From Chiua virens (taxonomy: Eukaryota > Basidiomycota > Agaricomycetes > Boletales > Boletaceae): DNA of 64,000 nt. The translations under genes were made by a program, and so were the position numbers. This document shows, one piece after another, positions 24,291-35,620 of the stretch. The notes under the pieces were generated by a model. The model was given only the letters and a program-made list of their open reading frames with translations, made no database searches and had not been told where the DNA came from. The number at the start of each line of letters is the position of its first letter. Positions within the stretch are counted from its first letter, which is position 1. The stretch is taken from NCBI GenBank assembly GCA_019787685.1, contig JAHNUO010000020.1:1-64000 (forward strand), in the 5' to 3' direction.

Positions 24291-24792
24291 CAGTAATTTT
24301 ACATCTTGCTTATTTCGGCTTGCGAACTGCTTATGCAATCTTCCCGTGGCTAAGTGATCTTACGGTACGTCATTAGTACAATTAGTCGGGTAAGACAAAT
24401 AGAAAATGGCAGGATTGTCTTTTCCCATCTTCTGGAGCTTATGATGAGCGTGATAAGTTGTGCTCGACACAGTAAGACAAAATAGTACATTTAGACACAT
24501 AGTTATACAAAGCTCAACTACAACGAGTGTGATAAGTTGCACTCGACACGGACTAGTTACAAAGCGCGACTAAGACAGAAAGTTGTGCTTGACATGGCAA
24601 GAAACAATGATACATTTAAGCACGTACTGGTTACAAAGCTTGACCGAGACAAAAAGTTCACAAACGATTTGTGAAAACAACGCAACCCAAAGTTCAATTA
24701 GCAAGATAAGCAGCACTAGTTACATGAATGTGATTACTAGTGTGATCAACGCGAGAACCAGTGCGAGAACACAGAACGAGGGGGAAGGAACC
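24291..24792 (+). repeat. Left terminal inverted repeat of the Plavaka transposon
   Basis: Begins CAGTAATTTTACATC and matches the reverse complement of 32,717-33,218 across its full 502 bp. Similarity stops after GGGGGAAGGAACC. The strong similarity of the two ends suggests a fairly recent insertion or ongoing homogenisation. Confidence 0.92.
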
Positions 24793-24886
24793 TGAGGAAC
24801 AAAGACTTGCAGAATGAACTTGAATATGCGGTGGCGGCGAACACCATCCAGAGTGGCCAATGACTCCCACTTTGAAAGATGAGTGG

Positions 24887-25990
24887 TTACCCCAGCGCTT
24901 TGGCGGAGGCTTCCACTATGCTAGGGTCCATTTTCTTGTGCAATCCACGAGCCTGGTCATCCATAGTATGAGTAGGACCACTGGGCTTGTTCTGCAGAAG
25001 CTGAGCACATTCAGCGTTGTCGAAATAGGGCACCGAGGGGACAAGACGAGATGCCTCCCGTTTCATAGTATATATTGATGTGACTTGAAAATGCGCTTCT
25101 GGATAAGGCTTTGGAGGCGTCTGTCGGCGAAGTTGACACAGAATCAGTTGAGAGAATTTGGGCGACTTGTTCATATCTTCGGGGTCAGGGATATTGAAAA
25201 GGTCAATGGATACATCCAAGTCGTCACATAGAGGTGCTAGGTGATATGCTTGTTGGGCCAGGGAAAAAGGAGAGAGTAGAGCATCTTTGCGAGGTCATCG
25301 TGATTGTCCAATGTGCTGTTGGGGTCGGGGGGTCGGGGGACATGGTGCAGGATGTGCTCGTTAGGCCAGAGAAAAAGGAGAGAATAGAAAATATTCACAA
25401 GGTTGTCACAATTGTCCAATGCACTGCCGGGGGGAAAGGGAGGGAAGGGGAGGATTGAGGAACACAGTGCAGAGCTCCTTCTTGACATGCTTGTGAGTGA
25501 CCACGCTCTCAAGTGCAGAAGGCCGCACACCATGTTGCAGATGGCGACATCAATCTCACGACTACGGTCAATATTAAATTTGAGGCTGCTGAGACGCAGA
25601 ATGGTACGGACGAGCTGACAGACCTGTGAAACATGTCACCTGGACAACCCAATGGACTTGAACGCCAGCTTAAGTGGTCGGCGTCATTGTGTGGCACGGA
25701 CATCATTAGGGGAGTACCAGCACCACCACACTGGCTGAGATACTGGTGCTGAGTCTTGAAGTTATCGGCGAGGCAAACATGTTGATGTTCTTCTGGTGAT
25801 GGACTGATCATCAAATAATAGAAGATGTGGAAATTGCGCTCGCCTGATGGGACAGCCACCATGTCGCATTCAGGTAATAGTCAAGCAACTTGATACTGCA
25901 TAGACCACTGTGAAGAAATGAGTTGCAAATAGACTCAAGGGCATGGTAAGAAGGCGACAATACAAATAGTTGCCAACAGGGGAGGGGAGT
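24887..25990 (-). pseudogene. Captured, decayed fragment of a chitin synthase myosin-motor domain
   Basis: In shifting minus-strand frames the order of motifs follows the myosin-like motor of fungal class V/VI chitin synthases: GLCSIKLLDYYL, then VAVPSGERNFHIFYYLMISPSPEE, a stretch ending ALDNCDNLVNIFYSLLFLWPNEHI, DLFNIPDPEDMNKSPK, FCVNFADRRLQSLIQKRIF, and PYFDNAECAQLLQNK with HTMDDQARGLHKK. Frameshifts occur near 25,865 (before VAVPSGER) and 25,110 (before FCVNFADRR), so no protein can be made. No catalytic chitin synthase domain is present. The fragment is inside the terminal repeats and in the transposase orientation, downstream of its stop. This is best explained as host-gene capture. Assignment rests on my memory of the family, not a search. 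Confidence 0.75.
25243..25458 (-). repeat. 108-bp tandem duplication within the chitin synthase fragment
   Basis: The segment starting GATATGCTTGTTGGGCCAGG at 25,243 is repeated from 25,351 (GATGTGCTCGTTAGGCCAG). Each copy encodes a version of LDNxDDLxxxxYSLLFxWPNxHI on the minus strand. The period, 108 bp, is a multiple of three, so the duplication itself keeps frame; the copies have since diverged by several substitutions. Confidence 0.8.
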
Positions 25991-26311
25991 GGGGTTGGGT
26001 CTTCGAGACGTTTGTAGTGCAAAACTGGTGTTAGCTCGTGATACACCTCCACTCGTCCCTAGTAAGATCCTTTAATTAGCGTGGTGTATAAACTCACAAC
26101 TTGGATTTGATTCAACTCAGTACCTTGCCTGTGTGACATGCACATCACCATTCTACATTGAACTGCGTTGACGAGTCCAGAGGGGCTGGATTCGGATGGG
26201 TCATGGGGGCATTCATTAGGTTTGTGATGCGTTACAGGTGATGTCAAAGTGGAGACCCCCATGGGAATACAAGTGCGTGCCAGGTATATTCAGAAATATA
26301 TCAATGCTATA

Positions 26312-29300
26312 CTAAGAAACTAACTCGAAAGCATGATGGTCAGAAAAGCGGTTAACATAAAAGCCACGGTAGATATCTAATGAATTATCAAATGTAACGT
26401 GCTCGGGAACAAACTCGCTACCAAAGATAGGCAGGAGGTGGACATTCCGGACGATGCTCTCAACAGAGATAACAGCAAGGTGCTTGGTACCATCCCGAAG
26501 GGCGGATGGTGTGACCATCCACATCCCAGTTATCTCATCTGGCTCGTCGGCGATGTGGTTGTACCACTGAATGAGAGCACAAGAATAAACTTGATGGTCA
26601 ATGAAAACGAAAGAAAAGAAGCATAGAACGCATGCTACTTCCATGCTAAGCATTCCCTCCATTGTGGTGTCGGTGCTGACGAGCACGCAGTCGTATCTTG
26701 CAGCTCTGCCATGCCAGGAAGGGTTTGCCCTGATTGATTCTCACCACAAACCATTAATCCCGCTGGGATCGCTTGGTGCTACAAAGCTTGCAGATGTGGA
26801 ATGAAAAATCTTGACCTTGATGGGGTTAAGTAATTGAGGAGCCCTGTTGGGTGATGTAAGAGCACCAACAAATGCTTCGAGCTCGGGCTGTTCAGATAGG
26901 AACTCCCCAATAAGTACGGGCAAATCAGGAAGTCCAAGCTCAACAGTGAGCGCCAAGATAGACTTTGCACGTCGGCGAGCTCATGAATCATTGTGTAAGC
27001 CGATCATTTAAGGTTTGAATGTACATTAGACCTACCTGGTGTTCAAGCTAGTTTTACATCAGAGTGTGCAAGTCCAAGTGACTCGTCCAATGCACCTGAC
27101 GTTTCATTTTCATGGACATCATCAGGCACCGTTGACCGGGCTGGCTGAGTCGTTGAAGCTAATAATGGTGTACGAGAGATTTCGAATCAGTTGCTATACA
27201 AATAAAAAAGGGAATCTGAAGCGCACCCTCGAGTTCCCGTGCTTCAGAAGGTGTGGTATGTTCCAACATCCCATGAGCCTCAAAGTTGACACAGGCAGCA
27301 GCAAGTTGGGAGAGACGTTGATTTATCCATAGAATTTGCCCAAGTGCATTGTGCTTGCTAGAGCGGCGCCATGGTTTTTTGACGGTGGTGATGTGTTTTG
27401 ATTCAGTTATTGATGTCGACAACCCATTTGGTGCACTGAAGAGTCGGATCATTGATTCATAGTGTACAAGGGAGTGCTGGCGGGGGAGAGAGAATCCATT
27501 CGGCCGAACTCCGACCTGACAGAATATTTCACGATGTTGATGAAAGTGGGCAAGAGCATTCCTGAGTTCTTCCAAGGACTTCTCAGTGATTACATTGCGT
27601 CGTGCAACGTAACAGAACTCTAAAAAGGCCCAAATGGTCCGCACAATATCATGCGGAACATGCCCCTCAATGGCAGGGAGGTAGACCTAATTAATCCCAT
27701 GAGGCGAGTCGCTGGTAGAATAACAATAGAAGAATAAAGCTCACCTTCATCAACGCTTTTGAATCATTTCCTGTCCATTGAGAAAATCCCCGGCCATCTG
27801 GAAATCTCCTGAGACCGGGAAACGGTGGCATGACAGCAATACTGTGATAACATGAGAGATGATGTTCAAATCTGATCTGAATGAGATCTTACCGGTGATC
27901 GATGTCAGCTAATCGCTTCCTTGCACCAGCTTTACCATATGTAATTTCCAGATATTTCTCAACCCAGTCGACCAGATGGTCTTTGAATGTACCCTTCACT
28001 AATTGATGCAGAATATCTGGGGCGATGAGCTGACAAATATCAGCTCTCGGAAATGAATATGTAAACGGCTGAAATCAACGTCAACCATGCTAGTAAATAG
28101 TATAAAAACAAATGTACTCGCCAGGACATTGATGTCGACACCCCAATCTTCCCAGGCAACAGTGGGGATCACAACCTCCTCAGCAATTGCTTTCATTAAT
28201 TCCATTGTTCGTGGTGCACCTGCTGTATCAAGGTCATGCGGAAACGCAATACACCTATTGGAGCCAGCAAAGAGTCAGAATTAGTAGCACAGATTAAGCA
28301 CTGAACGTGAACATGAACTTACTGTCCACACCAGTTCTGGACCACACCGGAGATGAGCACCTGTTCTGGATAGTCGGCAATGTATGGGCCAATTCCAAAA
28401 ACAATACGGCGGTAACGACCATCAGCACAGCGTAGCAACTCAGGCGTCTCCATTCCAGGCTTGAGCGATACAAGTATTCTTGTCATTGCGGCGTGAAACA
28501 ATTTCTTCTTGAATAAACGAAACGCGGGACTGTCAGCATATTTCTTTGCCGCTGCATGAGAGATAATATTAATGTGAGGCTGAGTTGTTGGTAATACTCA
28601 CTTTTTGGGATCGCCAGAAATGCCAACAATTCCACTGCGTTCCCATGGGCATGGCGAGTGGTATTGTGAAGGTTCCCAATCGATAGATAGACCAGCCAAT
28701 AATCTTGTTGACCAGTTCCCACTGAGACAGTCGTCTTGTCGCTGCCTAGTATAATCGGGACAAAGGTGGCGCCATGCATTTGCTCGTTTTGTGCGATGTT
28801 GTCCTGGAAATATATCAGTGTGAAGCACACGACTTCTTGAAGAGAAAGAATTACTGCTTGCTCCCATGCCCAGTCTCCCGACATAAAATTTTCAAAGCGC
28901 CAAGTTTCGTCAGAGGAAACAAAATCCCGATAAGGAACATAATCCATCCAGCCATCAAAGTCTTTGTTTGATAAGATTTCTTGTATGAGACGGTGAGGGG
29001 AACGAAAGAAGAACTCATAGGACTTTGTCATCCACGAAGGCGTTGTTCCGGGAGGGCATTCACCACTGTATCACAGTTTGAAACTGCTCCATGGAATGTC
29101 GCCAAGTGGGGTTGCATCAATTGTATCATTGAGCTCGCTGTGGTTTGTAAAGGGTGGTCGAATTCCAGTGCCACTGAGAGAGCGATCCCAGAGATTACAT
29201 AGCTCATTGGTGTTGCGCATGGACAGCTCAGCCTGCTTGAAAATAAACTCGGCCATTTCAAAACCAAGGCGGTCTTGGTAAGGGGTCCAATCATGTGGAC

Positions 29301-29680
29301 CTCTCCGACGTGATGGTACGTTAGGCGTGCAGAGATTTATTTGGTTCCCTGCGGCATTGTAAATTCGACCTGAAAAGGAGTTAGTAGATGATCACGATAG
29401 CCACCTTTTTCTTACCTGTAAGCTTGTCGTGATAGTCACGGATTACGCCAGGCACTGGTTGGGTAGCTGGTCAACTCAGACTTGGAGCTGGAAGTGGATT
29501 CAAGGGGATAGACTCAGAAGACTCAGGATGTATAGAAGTGAAGTCGAAGCAGTGTACTGATGATTGGTGATGCTTCAAGCCCGCCTTTGTTTTGAACCAT
29601 TGGCGGCAGGCTGCATAGGGACAAGGTATTCGACAGGCTGGAAAGGCACGCCGTGGAGGAGGATAGGACATGAGATTCAC
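26312..29680 (-). pseudogene. Plavaka transposase, full length but with two in-frame TGA stops
   Basis: The first exon encodes a C2H2 zinc finger (CPYAACRQWFKTKAGLKHHQSSVH), usual at the N-terminus of these enzymes. Then follow YQDRLGFEMAEFIFKQAELS, the catalytic-core block MHGATFVPIILGSDKTTVSVGTG with YLSIGNLHN, the block FPRADICQLIAPDILHQLVKGTFKDHLVDWVEKY-type text near 28,000 (in pieces), SLPRQHSLVHYESMIRLF, SITESKHITTVKKPWRR and the C-terminus EPDEITGMWMV to HHAFELVS. Frames are joined by short GT-AG introns. TGA codons interrupt the frame at 29,071-29,073 (FKL then YSGECPPG) and 26,741-26,743 (GLW then ESIRANPSW). Both fit CGA (Arg) changed to TGA. Otherwise the gene is complete. Confidence 0.88.
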
Positions 29681-29997
29681 CAGTACTATTACCGGAACGT
29701 TACCAGAATTTTTGAATGCGTCTGAACTGGGTCATGGGCTTCAAGGGCCCAAGGACAATTGAGGTTGTTGACAACATAATCGGGCTGCAGCTCATTGACC
29801 AGGATGGAACATGCAATGGGGGTCAAGGGTGTGAGGGTCAAGGGTTCACAGGGATGATTCAGAATCTAAGTCCGTGACATTATTGGTATCGTGGAATTAC
29901 AAAGCGGTGTCACACAACTTTACCTAGTACAAACACACATTTTTCCTGTTTGTGTTACTTCATCACCCTTCCACTGAGCCGGCCTTCATCACCGACA
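29681..29997. promoter_or_regulatory. Divergent promoter region inside the transposon
   Basis: About 315 bp separates the start of the transposase (minus) from the start of the DUF6532 gene (plus). Both must be transcribed from here, as internal promoters distant from the terminal repeats. No coding similarity was seen. Confidence 0.5.
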
Positions 29998-32537
29998 TGT
30001 CTCACCCTGGCCCTGTTACTCATTCAAGAAACTCGAATGCTGATCAGCATCCCCAAGAAGTAATCCAGCAGCAGAAGAGGCGCACCCCAGCTCAGGTAGA
30101 AGCAGACAACGTGCTCAAAGAACATGAGCAGAACGAGAAAGAAGCTGAGCGACAATGTGGCATTGAACGCCTGACCCACATTGTCAATGAGTCAGTGCAA
30201 CACGAGGAGGAGAGTCGTACTCACCCTCCCAGGCCACGTCCTCGTGTTCTTTTGAAGGTTACGGACCGTGAAGGTACCATCCAAGCCACAGCTGGGACCT
30301 TGCAAGGTGATACTGGGATCAAGAATGATAATCGCAGGACGGAAGGGATCAACAAACTCATGGGCAACAGTACACGCGGTCATGATCATGGTCTGGACTT
30401 GGACTCGGACGAAGAAATGATTGAAGGTAGTCAGCTTCCTGATCACGGTAAGTTGCCATGGTCATATTATTATATGAAATCTCACCGTTGTGGCAGCCAT
30501 GGTTGATGACGTTGACATCGAGGCCGTTGGCGATCAAGGTCACGGGGGCAAGGCAAAGCACAGGAGCGCCACCAGTGGCCAGAAACGGAAGGCTCAGCCT
30601 GAGTCAGTCTTTCTTACACTACAATGTCCATCCTTCTCACTGAAATTGTTTTATTTTATTGGGATTTCCTCAATGAATTGCAACAACTTCGACAATCTAC
30701 AAGTTCAAGTGCCGTGAAGGAGGGCTTTTCTGGTGTTGGAGATGCGAAGGATTGGGCTGGTAGCAAGCTGGTTGCTTCCAAGCCAGTTCAGAGTCTCGTG
30801 ACTCAGCGCTGCACCAGTCACAGCCGACACACAAGATCCGTCTCTGGTTATACTTCTGTCAGTTCGAAAAGCTTCCACTCAAATAGTAGGCATGGGATGC
30901 CCACAAGCACACGTTCGAGCACGCACACGCATGCACCAACCAGTTGCACCAATGTCAAGCAAGTTGAGGCACTAGTCAAATCCCAGGCTGCGAGTCCTAG
31001 CAACTATTATATAGATGATCTCGACGAGGAACTTGACGTCCAACCACCTTCAAGTTTCCCCCCTTCACAATCCCAGAATCCTTTCCCTCCTTCACAGCCC
31101 CGGAATCGTGCTCTCCCGTCAGTCGTAAGTCTTCTATTCATGCATCTATTGTGCGGCGAGTGGTCGATGGTGCCACGATTGAATTGTCCATACAGGAGGT
31201 TGTAGTTGCATCAGAGGAAGATGACGACGACGTTGAATACCTCAACTCACCGCCAGTGGCATCGCAGTTACATTCGGAGCTCAAGGACTTCAGCGACTCA
31301 GATGACTTGAAGGCTCAAGGTGGGACTCAGACTACCAATCAGCCCGAGCCCAAGGACAAGGTATGTTGTCATATACGAGTACTCGGTTGTATTAAATATA
31401 ACATTATGCCAACAGTTACCTGGCCCACCACCATCCAAACAAGTTCGTACGGGTGCATTGACAACACAACGCTCCAGTGGCAGTGGCGCACACAAGAAAT
31501 TCATCAATTTGGACCTTCCAGACGGAGCCCTCGCTAGCAACATGTGGCGCCAGGTCTTTGTTTCGACGCTTGCAGAAGTTGCAAGTACCCATGACAACGC
31601 ATGGGGTATGGAGGACAATAAACTACGACCATTACTCCAAAAAATTTGGGATACGGTCTACAGGAACACCATTCCCCACAAGGTCGAGCTTGGTGGACCA
31701 GTGTATTACATTGTACGTACTCTATTACTCACTTTCTCCTACACTTCAAGTCTAGTAACGCGACCACTTCACAGTCAAAGCAAGCGCTCAATAATTGGCG
31801 AGGTGGGTTCGCCACCGCCGCCATGGCTGTTATGTGCACTTTTTTCGCTGCTGACACATCGCATGAATTCGACAGTGCAGAGAACCGCACGAATTTTGCA
31901 AAAGCAATGCTAATGTGACAGTGCTGATTTATATTCGGCAAAGCCGAAGAAGCTGATCACAGGGTATGTACTGTTTATCTCCCGCGTAGATTGATTTTAA
32001 CTACGATATCACTTTCTTTGCACTGGCAGACATGGAAAGATATTTGGCGGGGTCCGTTCCTGCTACAGACTTTCGCACACCACTTCAACTATGTCAATGG
32101 TAAGGTCCCGGCTGTCAACACCGAACAGTTAGGCTTCAAGGCAATTGGACCACGAGGGGCCCTTGCACTCTCTTGTGCAGCGGTAAGTGTTGGTTCATTT
32201 CTCCCACATTTGTCGTGCTAGTCCAGATTTGATTAATTTGAATCCTTAGTTGACTCGGGTTTTCTCGCTGATTATCGAGGGGGAAATTACGTTTTGTCAA
32301 GCTGAGTCTGTGACTGCATGGTCAGCGACCATCTCGAAGGGAGCAAAGTATGATTTTAATGAGAACAACTGGGGTTCGGTCACCCTTCATTACCTCGCAC
32401 AAATTATGAGGATGACAGACGAGCAATTCGAAGTTGTTTTGGATGCGGTTCAGCCTCACGTCAAAAATGCCAAGTTACCTCCTTACCTTGACCTGTTTTC
32501 TGACGATGATGATGAAGAGCTCTTTGCCTTCCGTTGA
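29998..32537 (+). pseudogene. DUF6532-type protein carried by the transposon, two in-frame stops
   Basis: The N-terminal half is hydrophilic and disordered (MSHPGPVTHSRNSNADQ, QQKRRTPAQVEADNVLKEHE, acidic LDLDSDEEMIEG, Ser/Thr-rich tract). The C-terminal half matches the DUF6532 family as I know it: WDTVYRNTIPHKVELGGPVYY, NWRGGFATAAMAVMCTFF, FIFGKAEEADHR, IWRGPFLLQTFAHHFNY and GALALSCAALTRVFSL, ending DDDDEELFAFR. About eight exons. Two TGA codons at 31,916-31,918 and 31,925-31,927 lie in frame between FAKAMLM and FIFGKAEEADHR. No intron choice removes both and keeps the conserved frame. The function of DUF6532 proteins is unknown; the family is greatly expanded in Agaricomycetes. Its place between the terminal repeats suggests cargo or an accessory factor. 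Confidence 0.72.
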
Positions 32538-32716
32538 TCGTCACGGTAATCAATCTTTTTTATCTAAACATTTGTTACTAACTTTACTCCTAGAATTATT
32601 TCTCATCCTCAATGCGCATTATCACCTTCCGCATCAATTTGCTGACTTGGACGCTATGATCACTTTTTTCTTTCTTTCTTTCGTGTTCATTTCTCCCCCT
32701 CGCTTCAGTGTGTTTG

Positions 32717-33218
32717 GGTTCCTTCCCCCTCGTTCTGCGTTCTTGCACTGGTTCTCGCGTTGATCACACTAGTAATCACATTCATGTAACTAGTGCTGCT
32801 TATCTTGCTAATTGAACTTTGGGTTGCGTTGTTTTCACAAATCGTTTGTGAACTTTTTGTCTCGGTCGAGCTTTGTAACCAGTACGTGCTTAAATGTATC
32901 ATTGTTTCTTGCCGTGTCGAGCACAACTTTCTGTCTTAGTCGTGCTTTGTAACTAGTCCGTGTCGAGTGCAACTTATCGCACTCGTTGTAGTCGAGCTTT
33001 GTATAACTATGTGTCTAAATGTACTATTTTGTCTTACTGTGTCGAGCACGACTTATCACGCTCGTCATAAGCTCCAGAAGATGGGAAAAGACGATCCTGC
33101 CATTTTCTATTTGTCTTACCCGACTAATTGTACTAATGACGTACCGTAAGATCACTTAGCCGCGGGAAGATTGCATAAGCAGTTCGCAAGCCGAAATAAG
33201 CAAGATGTAAAATTACTG
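32717..33218 (-). repeat. Right terminal inverted repeat of the Plavaka transposon
   Basis: Inverted copy of 24,291-24,792, ending ...GATGTAAAATTACTG on the plus strand. The equal length of both repeats fixes the inner and outer limits of the element. Confidence 0.92.
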
Positions 33219-35620
33219 ATGAGTGTGTGCAAGGTACATTTCCTTTCACATTCAATGGGACGAAGGACACTTCGCTAGTCTGCTTGTACAGAGCATATTT
33301 GACTCAGCGTTGAGTCGACTCTGTGACTCCAGTGCCAGTGAATGAGCATATTTTCAACCGTGTAACTGGAACATCTATCTGTTGGGACATCTCGACGACA
33401 ATGTGCTTGACACTGTCGGCGACGAATGCCCTGCATCTCAGAGGGCGATACGTCGCAGCGACAGGAGTGGGGGTGACAACTTTTACCCGAAATTCCTACA
33501 CTCCAAACGTCGATGATTTTGGCAGCGACACAACGTTCTGCAACTTGAATGGGCTATAATTTCTACTTCCAAGTCTGGTCTCGTAGCTTGTTCAGACAGT
33601 GATATAACAAGGATATTTTTAGTCGGAGTCACATGCAGTCGTCCACTGCAATGCATTGTTACACCCGGGTAGTGTTGAGTCTTCGTGGATGAACAGAAAC
33701 TTGCTCTGCACCAAGTGGCAAGTGTCTTCTTCTCGTCCCCTTACATGCACGGATGACCGAATGGGGTGCAATCATGCTGGATCATAATGAGACGCCTAAA
33801 CGTCCGGCATACCTGACCTGGCTCTGAATTTTGAAGCGGAATTCACTCTGATTCCGAACCTGTTCGATATCCCGCATAACTGAACGATATTCAGAAACCT
33901 TTCAAATGAAGCGGTCGCTCATGCCGAAGGTGACCGGTGACCGTCAACAACATCCCAGGCGCCCCCTTCTTCTGTCCGTGCTCCAGCGTCCGTCCGTCCG
34001 ATCTTCAGAGCCCATGCAGTCGTCACAGTATACGTCTCTGGAGGTGTCGGATGTGACAATGACCACAACGTCGTCGACCGCATCCAACAAGAAGCCGTGC
34101 GTTTCCCTTCTTTACCCTTATCGTTACATTCGCGCTTTCAATGACGAGATATATCTCGAGGTACGGTCGTATGTTATCCTGATCGATGACCGACGTGTCC
34201 ATTGCTGTTTGCGTTCTAGTACGTCGACAATCGGGAGCAACGACCTGCGAGGACGTTCATCGGTGTCGCAGCCCTGGGATCCCCGCGCCTGGAAGCGTTA
34301 CTGCATTGCAGAACTTGCGAAAAAACGATGGACAACGTTATGTTTCGGACGTACGGAACTAGCTGTACACAAAAATCTGTGCAAGAAAAAGACGCGAGGT
34401 AGTCCAATATATATGTAAATTACGCACGACTAAGCCCTGATTAAAACCATTGTCTCGAGAGCGATTCAGAAATGAACCGGACGAGGAGCCCGCGCCAGCC
34501 ATCCTGGAGGATCTCCGACAAGAACCGTCGTCACGGTATTTCTGGCAATCTAGCGTGTCGTACGAGCCACCACCGAGACTGGAGTTTGAAAGAGATGGCG
34601 TGTAGGTCGCCGTGTATCGCTAATTAGCCCGAGCATATGTTGAACGTGGAGACACTTTGTTGGGATGTCGTACCCTTTGAAGGCGTTTAGGACGGTGCTG
34701 AGCTCGACGCCAAATTCGACGTATCGACTGCTGTGGACAGAACTTCAACGATGAAGGGCGGTTTATAGGGCTTTCATGTCCTATGTGAGGTTGTGTGCGA
34801 TGATGGAGATGCCAGAATGATTCTGGGAGACACGAGCGACTCGGCCAACTCAGTGAATAGAGCTCAATGGGCTGAGAGACTTGACCGATGTTCTCAACAC
34901 GCCCAACTTGAGCTCTTCTCTCCTGATGTGTACCATACACCTGTGAACACCTGAAACCCCTCCTTTGCGGGACGAGTCATTGCTTGAACCAACCAACACT
35001 AGACTGCCACACGATGGTGCAATGCTCACCTCACCTCTTTTACCTCGCATTGCATTCGGCCCACTCCTCTTTAAAGCCAAACATGCAGACTGTAGTCGTC
35101 TTCGAGGACATTGACAAATTTCTTGAAGGAGAATGTGGAGTTGGATCCGAAGGCATCTCTGGAAACGACGGACGGAGAATCTTGCTTTCTGACGCGTTTG
35201 CAACGGGACTACGATGAAGTGAATGATACATACCTCAAAGAAGTGCGGGAAACGTCTGATAAATGCACTGAACCTATGAACCCGTAACGTGAGTCGTTGG
35301 GCATACACCAGGGTTTCTGTTAGAGCTCAAAATTAATATGCAGCTCCGTTGGATGAGTCAGCCTATATGCATCCTTCCGGTACGACACTGGGGAAGAGAG
35401 GGCCTGGTCGTCATGATCCAACCGAGGATGAAGACAAATCAGCAATGAAAATCGCTGATTGGGAATTCAGTAACAAAAAACGATGATGAATTGGGGGTGA
35501 GTACAATTCTCGGGCGACTCCATGGTCTTTGAATCATGCATGAAGCAGTGCTTGCTTTTTACATAATAAAGGTCTACTACGTTCGTCCGATATGAGTGGG
35601 TCCTATTACCCAACCCATTC
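33219..35620. other. 2.4-kb stretch between the transposon and the second F-box gene, no gene recognised
   Basis: Several reading frames exist, the longest 170 codons at 33,906-34,418 on the plus strand and 152 codons at 34,850-35,308 on the minus strand. Neither shows a motif I recognise, nor good splice neighbours. It may be decayed accessory sequence. I see no similarity here to the oxidoreductase array on either side. Confidence 0.45.

Larger units (their letters stand above)
24291..33218. mobile_element. Plavaka-type DNA transposon, 8.9 kb, with 502-bp terminal inverted repeats
   Basis: The two ends are inverted copies starting CAGTAATTTTACATCTTGC. They run 24,291-24,792 and 32,717-33,218, each 502 bp with only scattered mismatches. 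Between them lie a Plavaka transposase on the minus strand, a DUF6532 gene on the plus strand and a decayed chitin-synthase motor fragment. Plavaka enzymes belong to the CACTA-like (EnSpm) group and are common in Agaricomycetes. Flanking duplication is at most AT on both sides and cannot be told from an extended terminal repeat. Because both protein genes are broken, this copy could move only with help from another one. Confidence 0.9.

Noticed and set aside
24281..24292. Three-base target duplication expected for CACTA-like elements
   Set aside because: The flanks share only AT next to the terminus, which is its own reverse complement and cannot be told from part of the inverted repeat.
24360..24542. 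60-codon reading frame repeated almost identically at 32,967-33,149
   Set aside because: The two are the same part of the terminal inverted repeats, not a duplicated small gene; no start context or homology supports translation.
33906..34418. 170-codon reading frame right of the transposon
   Set aside because: Composition and lack of any motif or splice partner gave no support for a real gene; left as unassigned sequence.
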